64,000 nt of DNA, from contig OW799234.1 in NCBI GenBank assembly GCA_941918925.1, positions 124,457,395 to 124,521,394 on the forward strand. Direction: 5' to 3'. The notes under the pieces are model-generated. The model did not search any database. It had not been told where the DNA came from and was given only the letters and a program-made list of their open reading frames with translations. This DNA is from Phyto melanocephala (taxonomy: Eukaryota; Arthropoda; Insecta; Diptera; Rhinophoridae). The position numbers were made by a program, and so were the translations under genes. This document shows positions 22,650 through 35,800 of this stretch, piece by piece. How positions within the stretch are numbered: position 1 is the stretch's first letter; each line of letters begins with the position of its first letter.

Positions 22650-23709
22650 TTACTCGTCTTTTGCATAATTTGAGTTTATAGATTGTGTTGTGTTTATAGA
22701 AGGTGTTGCATTTTTACGGATCTTAAGTCTAAGACTGTATTCGTATTGCAGTTTTAACCAAATTCCTTTGCACATTTTTACTAAACGTTCATCTACTTCT
22801 TTATGATTTCGAGCAAAGGCATATTGTTGTCTTATGATGTATTTCGCTGATCTTAAACGACCCATTTGTATTAGGGATATACTGTAAAATAGTTTACATC
22901 TGGATTGCAAGAACGGATCGCCCAATTTAATGCCTATCATAAGCTGTTTCTGGGAAATTTTGCCGGCCATTTCCGCCTACAGGTTGTATTAAAAAATTGC
23001 TAAAACTACTTGATTATAGTGATTGAATGTAAGGTTTAACATACACATTTTGAAAATTGTTCGCCTAAGGCTGAGAAGGCACCACCTAGTGTTGATAACC
23101 AAGACATAAGATAATCAGTTTCTATTTTTTTCCATAGTAAAACAGCCAGCATACGATTCCTGAAGCAATGATATAAAAAAAAATTTTAAAACAAGCATCA
23201 GAAGTAAACAGAGCGAGGTATGAAGTAAGTAGTATTATGGAATTCTTTTTAGCGTGCATACTTAACAGCAGAGTAAGGCCAATATGTTAAACTTATTCAT
23301 TTGAAATTCCTTACTAATAAAACCATCAACTTATTTTAATCTCACTGTTTATCAGCTTAAAATATATATAGCCTTACCACTGCCAATCTATAATATCCCT
23401 TTCAGGCTTTACAATTTGTAACCACAATAGTTGAACGCCGCTAAGACTTAGTTGACTGCTCAACATTCGTCTGTATTCTGAAAAGCCCAATAATTCCTTC
23501 TTGAAATAGAAGAAACTGATACCATCAATATTACATCTTAAACGGATCATCACCGCAGGTAATTTGACATTTGGACACTTGTTCCTTTTAATCGTTTTCA
23601 AAGTTTCTACACTGTAGGTTGTGTAATTGTCAAGATTTTCTTTAGCCGGTGTAATTTTGTAGTAAGTCTTATGTTGCCAGTAATCACTTATACAGATAAT
23701 AAGTGTCAT
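22650..23709 (-). CDS. Three-exon gene, 257-residue protein of unknown function
   Basis: The minus-strand exons are 23378-23709, 23045-23159 and 22650-22976. GT-AG junctions join in phase (W across the first junction, C|A across the second). The long open frames alone look like two unrelated small proteins; the middle exon (WNRMLAVLLWKKIETDYLMS then WLSTLGGAFSALGEQFSKC) links them. The C-terminal half has a helical block, GDPFLQSRCKLFYSISLIQM then GRLRSAKYIIRQQYAFAR, that reads like a TPR-like or alpha-alpha repeat fold. No signal peptide or clear membrane segment. The tail after KNAT is Ser/Asn-rich and probably disordered. I believe it is a conserved animal gene but cannot name it. The start at 23709 is the first Met of the frame. 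Confidence 0.85.
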
Positions 23710-24005
23710 TTTAATTGTTTTTAATTTAACATATAGAAATTAAAAACATTTTGCTTTTGTTTACTGTAGAACTTTGATCTTGCTTTATTTTGTTTTTATT
23801 TGTATATATTTTGACAGTTTTTCAAAGAATGTAGAGATGTGCATACTTTTAGAGATGATAAAAAAAAATTAAACATATCACTAGCACCTAAATGTTGAAC
23901 GTTAATAAAATTCCTCAATGTACTTAATGCATTAATTTTACATACATACTATACTGTATTCTTAAAGTATTTTTTTTTTTAATTTAAATGTTCTAAAATA
24001 ACAAA
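23710..24005. other. Upstream region of the 257-residue gene
   Basis: AT-rich, should hold the minus-strand promoter. No element was assigned. Confidence 0.4.
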
Positions 24006-24812
24006 ACAAGTAAGAGCGCTATATTCGGCCGTGCCGAATCTTATATACCCTTCACAGCGTGTAGTCATGCAATAACAGTAGTTTGTATCACCATTCATCT
24101 CATATGAAATACGTATATACATATAAAAAACATACATATATAAAAACATCCCATTGTAAAATTATAAAGTTACGTATGTGTGTTAAAAAAAATATAAAAA
24201 AAATTAAAAAAAAATTTAAAAAAAATAAAACAAAAAAAAATGAAAAGAGATATAAAAAATATTAAAAAAAATTCTAAAAAAATATAAATAATAAATAAAA
24301 GAAAAATTAAAAAAAAAATTAAAACAAAAATAAAAAAAATAAGAAAAAATAAATAAAAAATAATTAAAACACAAAAAATAAAAAAAATAATAAAAATATA
24401 AATAATATGTATGTATATAAAATAAAAAAAATATTAAAAAATAAATTTTTTTTGGGCTCAGCTGAGGTTCGATGCCACGTTTACTCTAAACAGTATATCA
24501 CGTCTGTATATATGTATGTTGTTGTTGTATGTTCTTTTTGTGTTAAAAAAAAACGATGTGGCCGTAGGTTTTTGCTCATATCTCCGTTGTTTATGTACCG
24601 ATTTTCCTGATTTTCAATACTCCCGAATATTTCTGATATTTTAATACCTCACCCGGGTCCAAGCGATGTCGGGGGGCTTCAAAAAGTTGATTTCAACATA
24701 CACACGGACAGACGGGCAGAGCTTAATCGACTGCCCTATTCATAAGCTTTCAGAGAATATATACTTTATGGGGTCGGAAATGAAAATTGTAGAAAATTGT
24801 GTGAAGGGTATA
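24006..24812 (+). repeat. Family-A repeat, copy 3
   Basis: Complete head (ACAAGTAAGAGCGCTATATT, palindrome ATTCGGCCGTGCCGAAT) and tail (GTGTGAAGGGTATA). The A-rich tract is long (24185-24450). It is followed by GGCTCAGCTGAGGTTCGATG, the TTGTTGTTG run and ACGGACAGACGG. Frames at 24083 and 24407 are low-complexity artefacts. Confidence 0.8.
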
Positions 24813-26401
24813 AAAAATGTGACTGTTGAGAACGACCCGTCATAATAGTGATTGATATAGGTATGTATAAAATTTAAATCGCCGATTTTGCATCCTTTTT
24901 GATAACAGACATTTTTAATGGATATCGAAAAGTCGGCTTACAAATATCACAAAATCACAAATAGAGGCTTATCAGATTCTTATCCGATTGCCGCAATGAT
25001 AGCACATAAAACATATAAAACACAGTATAATTTTAGGACGTGTAGCGACAAAAAGTAGTTTTGAGACTACTCCTATGTAATGCCAAGCTAGGTTATATGG
25101 ACTAGCCCTAAGAGCGAAATGTAAATTGACCATGTTTTCTCCATATCTTAGGGTAGTATTTAGACTAGTATTTATAAATTGATTGATTGAATAGAAACTA
25201 TTATATGAAATCTGTGGTATACAAACTAAGCTGAATATAAGTTTCGTATATTTAGTTAAATTATAAGTTAAAATATATTATTAATCCAAATGATATGTTC
25301 TTTGAAAAAATATAGGAAATATAAAGTTTTCCAAAACAGTTGAAAAATTTTCTAAGGGTAGTTTTGAATTCCAAGATAGCAATGATATGATTATCTCAAT
25401 TTTAGCTTATGTCGACTTACAATAATTTTACTTTCTGAACAGATTTTTTTTAACTAATGAAGAAATTTAGAAAATTTTTCCAGAGGATTACAAAAACTAT
25501 TTTTTTAACTAATGTACGACCCTTTTCAGTTTCAAAAAGAACAAATCTTTTAAGGCGTAAGTTTCGTACTTATATCTGCAAATAATAAAAAAACTGTATA
25601 CTGTATACAAATATTTATTCTTTAATGAGATTATTATTAGAAATTTATTCGATGTAACTTAGGGTTTTATTGAATTTTTATGACGATATGAAGTTTGACC
25701 AAAAAAGGTATTATTTTGTTAACTTAAAACAGTTAATAACCATATTAGCCGTAATATGTTCAATAACATACTTTTAAAAATACTCTAATACATTTATTCT
25801 TTTTATATTTGTATAAATCTCATAATTTATATGTTGCTTTTGTTAAGTGCGAGGCTGATGTGATGACATGCGCAGAACGAAAACATTTTTTACAGTCGGA
25901 ATGCGTAATCTTGTTTTTATCATTCTTGTAGTTTGACAACACTTTGTGATGAAATAGTTTTATTAGGTCTGTTCTCGCACTTTTTATTGGAATCCCGCGG
26001 GAGTTTTACAAATATTGGGACATAAAAAAATATTCATCTAGGCTGGCACCTGTTGAAGTGCCAATGTGAAATGTATATTTAATTTCAAATAAAAAATCTT
26101 TATTTAAATATTTAATTTTTGAAATATTTTCCTTTGTGTTTCATGAGAGAGTTGTAAGAATAGCACGGTCATTTCTAAAAATCATTGTTAAAACAATTAG
26201 TCATTTTTATTCGTGTAAACAAGGTTATCTTATCCAAGTAACATTTTTTTTAGATTAAAAGTTCGATAGTTTAAACAATTTGAACTCTAATCATTAAAGT
26301 TTTCTCATTAATAGAGCGACAAGTCTTTTAGTAATACATACATATATACAAACACATATGTATGTATGTATGTATGTAAATACTTACATTAGATAATTTA
26401 A
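24813..26401. other. Intergenic DNA, no gene recognised
   Basis: AT-rich and without coding frames. ATTCATCTAGGCTGGCACCT near 26034 resembles a run near 15540 and may be one end of a decayed MITE. A short TATG microsatellite lies at about 26355-26378. Confidence 0.4.
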
Positions 26402-27270
26402 CAAGTGAAAATGCTATATTCGACCGTGCCGAATCTAATAATACCCTTCACCATCATGTATATGCATATTTTCACTTTCCAGGAATTGTGTAATGCATTT
26501 TGTGTACTTTGGAAAAACCATAACGACATATGTACATATGTTCATGTGGTACATTTATTATTATTTATTTTTATTTTTAGCTATTAAGTACTAAATATGT
26601 ATGTTAATAGTGTAGGCGTCTAACTTAATCGTAAATAAAATTAACATTTATTAACCGATTTTTAAGATTTATTTTGATTTTATTTTATCCACAATATTCC
26701 TATCTTTCTAAAAAATTTAAAATTTTTCCCTTATAATTTCTAATGACGTTTTGAAAGCAAAAAATAGTACTCATTTTGCATAAAAAATTTCCGCCACTTA
26801 TTTCTCCTAAACTCCAAAGCACTTGAAAATACAAAAAAACGTTATTTATCTGACTTAAAGATAATTTTATTTTTAACCATTTGCTTATATTTTCATCAAA
26901 ATCGGACTAATCATTCTTAAGTTATGATGAAATGTACTGAAAAATGTTGGTTTATAAATATGAGAAAAAAAACAGGCAGTGTGTTTATTTCCTCACATCT
27001 AAGAAAGTTATGAGGCGAATGTACAAGATTTCAATAGTAATTCATTACCGGATATTTGGAAAAGATTGATACCATATATGCACATGCATATCTGTGCTAT
27101 ATGTGGGAGCTTCTAACAATTGTTTTCAACCAACACACAGACATACGGACATTACCTAATCGACTACTAGTCATAAGCATTCAGAAATTATGGGGTCGGA
27201 AATTAATATTGTATAAATTACAAATGGAATGACAAAGCAATATATACCTTCAGGTTAAAAGTATAAAACG
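26402..27270 (+). repeat. Family-A repeat, copy 4 (diverged)
   Basis: Head ACAAGTGAAAATGCTATATT with the altered palindrome ATTCGACCGTGCCGAAT. Then AATAATACCCTTCACC, the block CTCACATCTAAGAAAGTTAT, TTCAACCAACACACAGACA and TTATGGGGTCGGAAATTAAT. The tail is degraded. It represents the subfamily with a TAATACCCTTCACC head also seen at 54861 and 55856. Confidence 0.7.
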
Positions 27271-28817
27271 AAAAGACTACACCTACCGCTGCACATAACA
27301 ATGTACATAATTTGGCAGTGATTAAAACGAAACTTATGTGACGCATTCGCAACATTTTATTACAATAATAATGTGAAGCTTTTTTTTTTTGAGACATCAA
27401 AACAAAAGGTGTTTTTATCCGCGTTAAAAATTACATTCTGATATAAAATAAGTACAAAGTATGTATGTATGTATATCGTTGGGAGATTGCTGGTTTGCCG
27501 CACGAAACAAATTCCTATTTTGAGATAAACAAATGTTTTTCTAAAAACTTACAATAGATATATTTTTTCATGGAAAAGCCGGTAGTGACATTTGTTTTAA
27601 AAATTTGTAAACAAAATATTTAAATTTATTAATGACATTTTCTTTTGTGACTAAAATGGTGCATTTATTTTACATTTTGTACGTTTTTATGTTCCTAAAA
27701 AAGCGGTTCATAAGCAAACTGATGTCTTATAGATTTTCACTGATTTTTAAATTGCAAAATAACGTATCGCAAAATAATCAAACCGAAATTTCATTTTTAA
27801 AAGAATCGAACGACTTCATACACGCAAAGAAAAACCATGGATACGACATGATCACGACGGTCATATTATTTTTTCTAAAACAATATTTGGTTGTCGAAAG
27901 CAAGTAATAGTTATTTTTGTTTCATTTCATGATATATTTTGTCACGATAATCAAGCATTTGATTACTTTTCGTAAAAATTTCAAAATGGTTATCATTTAA
28001 AAATAGTATGATTTATAAAAATTAATTTTACAAAAATAACATTATATTCAAAATCATTTAAAATTAAAAATAATCATTAAATAATAAGTGAGACAACAGT
28101 ATGTTTACAAAATAATCAAGCTATGATTTTTTTAATAATAATTTGATTTAAATTGTTCTTCTTCTTGCTGAATAAATTTTTATTATATTAAAAGTTTTAG
28201 ATGTCAAAAAAAGAAACAAAAATTTTGAAAAATTAAAGAAAATTTACAAATAAACGAGAAAATGTAAAAAAAATATTGGTAAAAAAAATTGCAATTGAAT
28301 TGGTAAGTACAATCAATATGGGTATGTTGCAGCAAAAGACAATAATTTGCCGTAAAAAAGCAAAGATTGTCGATTTCAATTGCAGTCATATATATGATTA
28401 TTGATTGGTGCTTAAATTAAACATAATAATGATAACTGGTAACCATTATTATTTTAAATATAATCATACAATTCAATCATAGTATGTTGCTCTTCGATTA
28501 TGGTTACCACAACCATATTTTTTCTATGCGTGTACTTATTAATTGCTATAAAAGTAGGTACTTATTAAGGACCCTATTTGTAAGCTAGGGTGGTAAGTAC
28601 TTGCCTTCAATGACATCGCCGTGTTAAAATAATGGATTAAGATGCCAAATTGTAAATAGCGAAGAACTGTTTTCTAATACTTTCAACTCATTATTTTGTA
28701 ATGTGTTACTTTGGTGGGTGGGTTTAAGTTAGGGTATTAGTATTCACAAACTGTTTATGTTTCCGAAAAAAAAAATCCTTACTTAATAAACGCCGAGCTG
28801 TAATAATGGTCCTTAGT
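27271..28817. other. Intergenic DNA, no gene recognised
   Basis: AT-rich. A 91-residue frame at 27632 has no domain and AT-driven composition. No inverted repeats or RNA genes were noticed apart from the MITE that begins at 28821. Confidence 0.4.
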
Positions 28818-28820
28818 TTA

Positions 28821-29194
28821 GTCCCCGTTTAGACAGGGAAACATTTAGAAGGGAAACATTTTGTTTGGTGGAGAGGGACGGGTGGGGAAGAGAATATGAA
28901 ATTTGTTTCCCGTTTTCGGAGTCACGCTTTGTGCTTTCATTCTTATTGTTTACATTTGTTATGCTTTTTGACATTTGCTTTATTTCGTTTCGGCTTGCTT
29001 TGTTCTCTATGTTTTATATTTGACTTTGTTTAAATAAAACTAAAAAAACAAAAAATGTACTTAATAAAATTAAAAATTAAAATATAAACTGGAATGTTTC
29101 CGACAACAATGTTTCCCTGTATGATCGCGAAGGAAAATACAAAAGAGAATTCCAGATGTTTCCCTTCCAAATGTTTCCCTGTCTAAACGGGGAC
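28821..29194. mobile_element. 374-bp MITE flanked by TTA (PIF/Harbinger-like)
   Basis: Ends GTCCCCGTTTAGACAGGGAA then ACATTTAGAAGGGAAACAT are mirrored at the right (ATGTTTCCCTTCCAAATGTT then TCCCTGTCTAAACGGGGAC). The inverted repeats are about 40 bases with very few mismatches. TTA lies on both sides (28818-28820 and 29195-29197), the 3-bp target duplication typical of PIF/Harbinger. There is no transposase. Good preservation suggests fairly recent insertion. Confidence 0.85.
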
Positions 29195-29197
29195 TTA

Positions 29198-29817
29198 TTA
29201 GATAAAATAAATAATATTCTATTTACAGAAATATTATTTATTTACAAAAAAAAAAAAAAAAATACAATACATAAATTAATGAATAAATTAAATTTAATAA
29301 ATAACTTCTTTAATTTATCTAAATTATTTAAATATTTACCACCGTTTTTTTCTTTTGCACGAATTCTTAAAAAAATAACATGTTGCCGTAGTGCCGTTCA
29401 AAAGTGAACTATTGAACGAACGGGTCAACTTTTGCAAATTGAACAAATATGAGCGATCACTAAAAAGAATGATTTGGCACAGATCTATATACATATAATC
29501 AATGTCTAACTTAAATTATCAAAAAATGTGCCGTGCAGCAAACAAGTAATCACCCGACGATATATAGAGTTAATATCTCTATGTACAGACAATAATTTGT
29601 TTTTAAACAAGTTCGAATAATAAATTAAAGTAAATAAAGCATACATAGATAAGATTAGGTTGAAAGTTAAAAAAAAATGTTTCGGTAAATGTAATGAATT
29701 GTATTTGACTATTCAGTCTAGAATTAAAGTTGCGAGAAGTTAAAAGTGTTTGTTCGCTATCAATTTAATGAGTTAAATAAGTCAAATCTAAGTATATTCA
29801 ACATTACACATTTGAAA
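29198..29817. other. Upstream region of the Ly6-like gene
   Basis: Should contain the promoter and 5' UTR of the gene starting at 29818. No core promoter motif could be fixed. An 83-residue frame at 29156 is a MITE and spacer artefact. Confidence 0.4.
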
Positions 29818-32800
29818 ATGCGCTTCTTTATTTCCTGTGGAATTATATTTGTAGCCTACTTGGCTTATGTGAATTCGGGTAATAAAATTAATAATTTGGA
29901 ATTATTTTAGTGAAATACATGGTTATACTTAAAATTTTAAATGTAGAAGTAGGTATAAAATTTATATTTTAAACATTAAAACAAAATGATAACTAACAAT
30001 ATACGTACATATGTACGAGTATGTAGATACAAGCTACGTAGATATGTGTTAAAAATATAAATTTCTTAAGGTTCACACATATCTTGAGACAAAATAAACA
30101 CCATAAACAAAATCTTAAGATAATAAGATAATTTTAAGGTGATATCGCTTATGCAATCATTTGTAGAAAGGCGTCGATTAGTGTTAACCAAAATTTGCCA
30201 GTTTTAATCAAGAACCTTGAAAATTGTCATATCTAGAGTTAAGGTGTTCTATCAAAATTCTGTAGATATAAACATACGATTAGAAATTTCAATTTTGGTT
30301 TTACAAAGATATTTCCTTTCTTCAATAAATAATTTAATTTATTGTTTTTTTAATTTAATACTTTTTGTGAGCAAGTCTAACAATTGAAATAAAGCTATTA
30401 CGTGATCAGGGTATATATTGCGAAAATACATGAAAAATAATATTGCTTTAACTCTAACTCTTGCTCTTTGCACTTCCTTTCAACTAGTAAAAGGTTTTCC
30501 AATAAGAGTGATATGATTTCTTTAATAAAAAAAAAAAAAAATAAAAAACTCACTTATTGTTAAGGAAATTCAAAAGTTTTTTATTTAATGTGAAGCACAA
30601 TCGATACAATTCAGTTCTAAATAAAACATCATTCAAATGGCCTCCACGACTTCTTCTGCAGGCACAAATTCGATGAACCCAATTTTCACACACTTTTTCC
30701 ACTAAATCAAGTCGTATGTGATGAATGGCACGTTCAATATTGACTTGTAAAGCTTGAAGAGAGTGTGGTTTATTTCGAAAGAACAATGACTTCAAATAAC
30801 CTTACAAGAAGTAGTTTAATGGTGTCAAATCACAACTTCTTGGAGGCCATTCAATAATCGAATAATCGAATCTCCAAACTTTTCTCGCAATAATTCAGTT
30901 GTTGCATTTGCTGTGTGCCACGTAGCCCCGTCTTGTTGGAACCAAATGTTGTCAAGATCGACTTCTTCTTACTTTGGCCATAAAAAGTTGGTTATCATCG
31001 ATCTATACCGCTCTCTATTGACAGTAACGGTGTTACCAGACTTCATTTCGAAATAGGTACGGACCGATGATTACACCAGATCAAAAACCACACCAAACTG
31101 TCAATTTAGGTGTCCTATTGGCACTTGAACATTGTGTAAAGAAAATGTAAGCACAAAATTTTCAACAATTCGACGAATAGTAAGCACACTTGGACGATTA
31201 TTACGACCATAAAATGGCAAAGCGCACGAAAAGATGCAAGTGGAAAAAGATTATTTTGATAATAAAACTGAATAATTTGTAAACGTTGTTCTTGCGCATA
31301 TCTCTCCATGATGAAATTGTAAACACTACTGAATACAATGAAAAACAAGTAACAGTGCTATATTCGGCCGTGCCGAATCTTATATACCCTTCACAACGTG
31401 TAGTCATGCAATAACAATTGTTTGTATCACCATTCATCTCATATAAAATACGTGCATACGTACACGTTAGAATAAATGTGGCATCGAATCCCAGCTGAGC
31501 CAAAAAAATTTTATTTTATTTAATATATTATTTATATTTTATTATTTTTTTTTATATTTTTTTAAAAAATTTTTTTAGAAAAATTTTTAAAAATTTTTTT
31601 TAAATTTTTTTTAAATTTTTTTTAATTTTTTTTTTTGTAGTTTTTTTTATTATTTTTAATATTTTTTTTTTTTGTTTGGTATGTTTTTTACATGTATGTA
31701 TTTATGTATGTTGTTGTTGTAATTGTGAAAAAAAACGAGGTGGTCGTGGTTTTTTGCTCATATCTCAGAAAGTTATCAGGCGATTGTGCTGAATTTCAAT
31801 AGCGATTCATTCCTGGATATTTCCAAGAGATTGATACCATAAACAGATCTGAGGAACATATAGTTGCTTCTAAAAGTTGATTTCAACCAACACACGGACA
31901 GACGGGCAGACGGTCAGGGCTTAATCGACTCCTCTATTCATAAGCTTTCAGAAAATATATACTTTATGGGGTCGGAAATGAAAATTGTAGAAATTACAAA
32001 CGGAATGACAAAGCTATATATACCCTTGTGCACCACAGGTGAAGGGTATAAAAATAACAGATCATGGCATACTACAAATGGGCGAAACATCACTTCAAAA
32101 TCATATCATCTCTATTGAAAAACCTTTTATATAAATTCAAAGCAAAGTTGGGCGTAAAACAAATTTATCTTTAATCGCTTTAAAAATACTAAATGTAGCA
32201 ACTATTATTGCCAAAGTTTAACGTAAAGTATAAGAAGTTTTCTTGTATGCAAACGAAATTTAAAATTTTATTTTTTTTTTTCAAAATAATTTATGGAAGA
32301 CAACTAAAATTGGAAATCTAATAAATAAATTGGCTGCTATCATTCCTTATTTTTAAAAATTTTATTTTCTTTAAAATAGTGCTAAAAAATAACGTATTTT
32401 TGCAAGACTAAAAACGATGAGGATATTTTTTTTAGATTTAAATGAAGTTCTTTCTTATCTTATCAGTAATTTTAATCAATATATTGATAAACTAAAATTT
32501 CTTACACTTGATATCACCAAATATTAAGCAAATAACGGTATGGTGTTAACAAAAACCTTTGAGTATTAGATCATTGGACCGGTAATAAAAAAAACTTATG
32601 TTTGTTACAAAAAAACCATATATTTGACTTTTATTCAACCGGAAGCAAGAGCAGCGTTGCCACAACCAAATGTTCTTAAAAATGTAACCAAATGGGGAAA
32701 AAAAGTAACCAAAATTAAAAATTATTTTGATTTTATTAAATTTGTTTTTTATTATTTTATTTTATTTCATATTTTAATGCAAAAAACTAAATAGAATTAA

Positions 32801-35800
32801 AAATATATATAAAGCGATTTTTTTAGAGATCGACAAGTTTAAAATTCATTCTATGTTGAGAAAAACAAAATTTTAGAAGTTTTTAAAACAAAGTTTTGGC
32901 AGACCAGACATAATGGGAATCATTTTAATTTTTTCACAATTCTTTTGATTGCATAACATTGTTAACTGTTTGGAACTCAAGCTTATTTCTAAATTTGGTT
33001 TTTATTAAACTAAGCAGTGAACAAATTCTTTCTGCAGCAGCTGAACTATGTTGCAAAGACATTAAGTTTTGAACAAAATAAATAAGTTTTTCAAAACAGT
33101 TGTCGTTCATTAAATTTTTATGTTTGGAAACTTTATCCCAAAACTCAACAATACTTATATCACTGTCTAAAATAATATTTGAAAATCTTAATTGTTTCCA
33201 TTGGGATACAAATTTTTCTTCGTTACCACGTGTTAAATTTAGGAATGATAAAAACAAAGGTTCCAAACTTATTCCTGAACTACTTAAAACTTTATTTGGG
33301 TGAATTATCTCAAGATTTTTTTAAATTTTTTCTTAAAAAGTCGAAGCGTTTCAGAATTTCCTTCAAAAGAAACTAAAAAGGCCATTATGCCAATGATTTG
33401 CCAAAACAGCTTTTGCATTGCAAAGTTCACATGTAAGCAGATGATGTACAGTGAGCAGTCCAGTACGATCTATTGATGAAAACATTGTTAGGGTTAATGA
33501 TGATTTGGATAGAATTTTTCATTGGGCAACAGCAAATGAACTTTGTTTAAACCCCCATAAATCAAAGTACCTAATAATTCGAAAGAGAGCGCTCGATTCT
33601 GTTATCGATGTTAACATTCTAATAAATGGAGAAAGGATCAACATCGTTAATGTTGCAAAAAACCTTGGAATAATGTTAATACATTTGTAATCTTAATTTA
33701 TATTAAGCTAAGGTGCCTTTGGCCGACACAATATTTTACTCCCTTATGGATAAGGAAACTTTTTGCAAAATCCTATCTTCTTCCAGGTTTAATTTACGGC
33801 TGTGAGCTTTTCGCAAGCTGCGACTCAATTAGTAAAAGAAAATTAAACGTTTTATATAATAACATAATAAGATACGTGTATGGTTTGAGAAGATATGACC
33901 ATGCTTCTTATTGTTCCGATAAACTTTACGGTGTTTCGTTTGATAATCTTTTTAGCATACGCGTTCTATTATTTTTGCATAAAATTATTTATTCAGAAGC
34001 TCCTCAATATCTGGCTCCACGAAAAGCCCCCAAGGAAACAACACCCAATGAAATAAGCCCAAAAAAATAGGAAATAACACCCAAAAACAGTGAATGAAAT
34101 AACATCGAAAAATAAATGAAATAAACCCCAAAGCGAAAACGGATCAACCCCCAATATTTCATATGAAATAACTCCCAATGATGAAAATTAAATAACCCCC
34201 AATGAAATTAACCCCATGAGCAACAAAAATGAAATTATGCCCGAAATTCATAAAAGAGTCAGTTTCACTAAGGATTTTATGAAGTCAATTTGGACCAACA
34301 GCAAAATCGCAAAATTATTGAAATGAATCGTGTGGAGGCCCGCAGGCGTCTTCTTTATAATAAGGATATATGCAACTTCGAAAGTGTGCCAGCAATTATA
34401 ATCAATTTACATAAATAATAAACTTAATATTTTATACGTAAGGAATGGTAAAAAAACAAAATGATTGCTTATGAATTTAAGATTGAGAAATTATACGTTG
34501 TATGTATAGATGCTGCCAAGTTGGTTACACTTTGTTATTATAGACCTCCTCACTGCAGAAGTGGCAGAAGTGGAACAACTGATTACTTTTGATTTAGGGA
34601 AAACAATCATTATTGCCGTCCGTAGACTAATTTCATAATCTGTCACGAAGGTCGCACCATCCAAATCCAGAACGTTATCATTAATGTATTTAAAAAAATG
34701 CTCGTAGCATTTTGTTGATTTTCTATTCGTCAATATGAACACAAATGGAAATATTGTAAACATTCGAAAGATATTATAATATATTCACAGGCTAAAAGTT
34801 TTCTTGTAAAAAGCCTATTTTTATATAAATTCTTACAAGCAAGTCCACCCCCAAAAACCAACAACTTTAAAAATTAAATAACCCCCGAATACAAAATGAA
34901 GAAACACCCAAATTATACACGCTATGAAACAAGCCCCGAATTTTAAAAATTTGTTGGGGATATTTCATTGGAGATTATTTCATAATTTGAAAACCCGAAA
35001 TGAGAAATGAAATAATTTAAAAAAAAAAAAAAAAATGAAAAACGGCCCAACAAAATTGGGAGTTATTTCATATGAAATAACACCCAAAAATGTATGAACA
35101 AAATTTGGAGTATATTTCATTTCTCGTTTGGGCGTTATTTCATTAGGGGGCTTTTCGTGGAGCCCAATATCTTACAGACAAGATTAGGCTTGCCAGATCA
35201 CTTAGAGGAAGAAAGATTATAATTCCTTTACACCGTCTTCATGTATCTGAATGGCACTTCTTTATACACGCGGCGCACCTTTGGAATATTCTTCACCAAA
35301 CTCAACAACACAATAGCAACGCAAATAGCTTTAAACATTTTTTATTTGATTTTTTTTTTGCACAACAGTGAATTGTAATTAATTGTAATGTATTTGTTAT
35401 AGTATAATTTTTTTATAGTTAATATAGCTAAGTGTATGTAATTGTATTAATGTGTAATCTCTAAATTTAATTTTGAAAAACTACTTTCCTATACCTTAAA
35501 TATCAGATTAAAGCTAAAAAAAGGCGGTATCCAGACCTGACCTAACTATTTTTCAAAGTACGCTTATGTACACTCAAACAAGAATGTAATACACATTTAT
35601 TTTTAACACACAATAAAAATATGTACACTAGAAAGTATTTCCTTAAAAGCAAAAAAAAACTATTCTGTACTGTTCTGATCGAATATATAGCATTTTTGCA
35701 ATGGAATTTGAAAAAAAATCTGAACTTAGTGGTCGCCTTTTTAAATTTTTAATTAGTTACAGTTGGGTATTAAAAAAATTAATTAAAAAAAATACATTCC

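Larger units (their letters stand above)
30490..32128 (-). mobile_element. Mariner copy split by a nested family-A repeat
   Basis: The left end AAAGGTTTTCCAATAAGAGT then GATATGAT is mirrored at the right, read on the minus strand, by AAAGGTTTTTCAATAGAGAT then GATATGAT, with TA outside each. The transposase remnant is on the minus strand. A complete family-A element (31345-32050) sits in what would be the 5' untranslated part, so the mariner is older than that insertion. Confidence 0.85.

Noticed and set aside
24083..24265. 60-residue Lys-rich frame
   Set aside because: Translation of the A-rich tract of a family-A repeat.
27632..27907. 91-residue frame with a hydrophobic start
   Set aside because: Phe/Lys/Asn content follows base composition; no domain, no splice or neighbour support.
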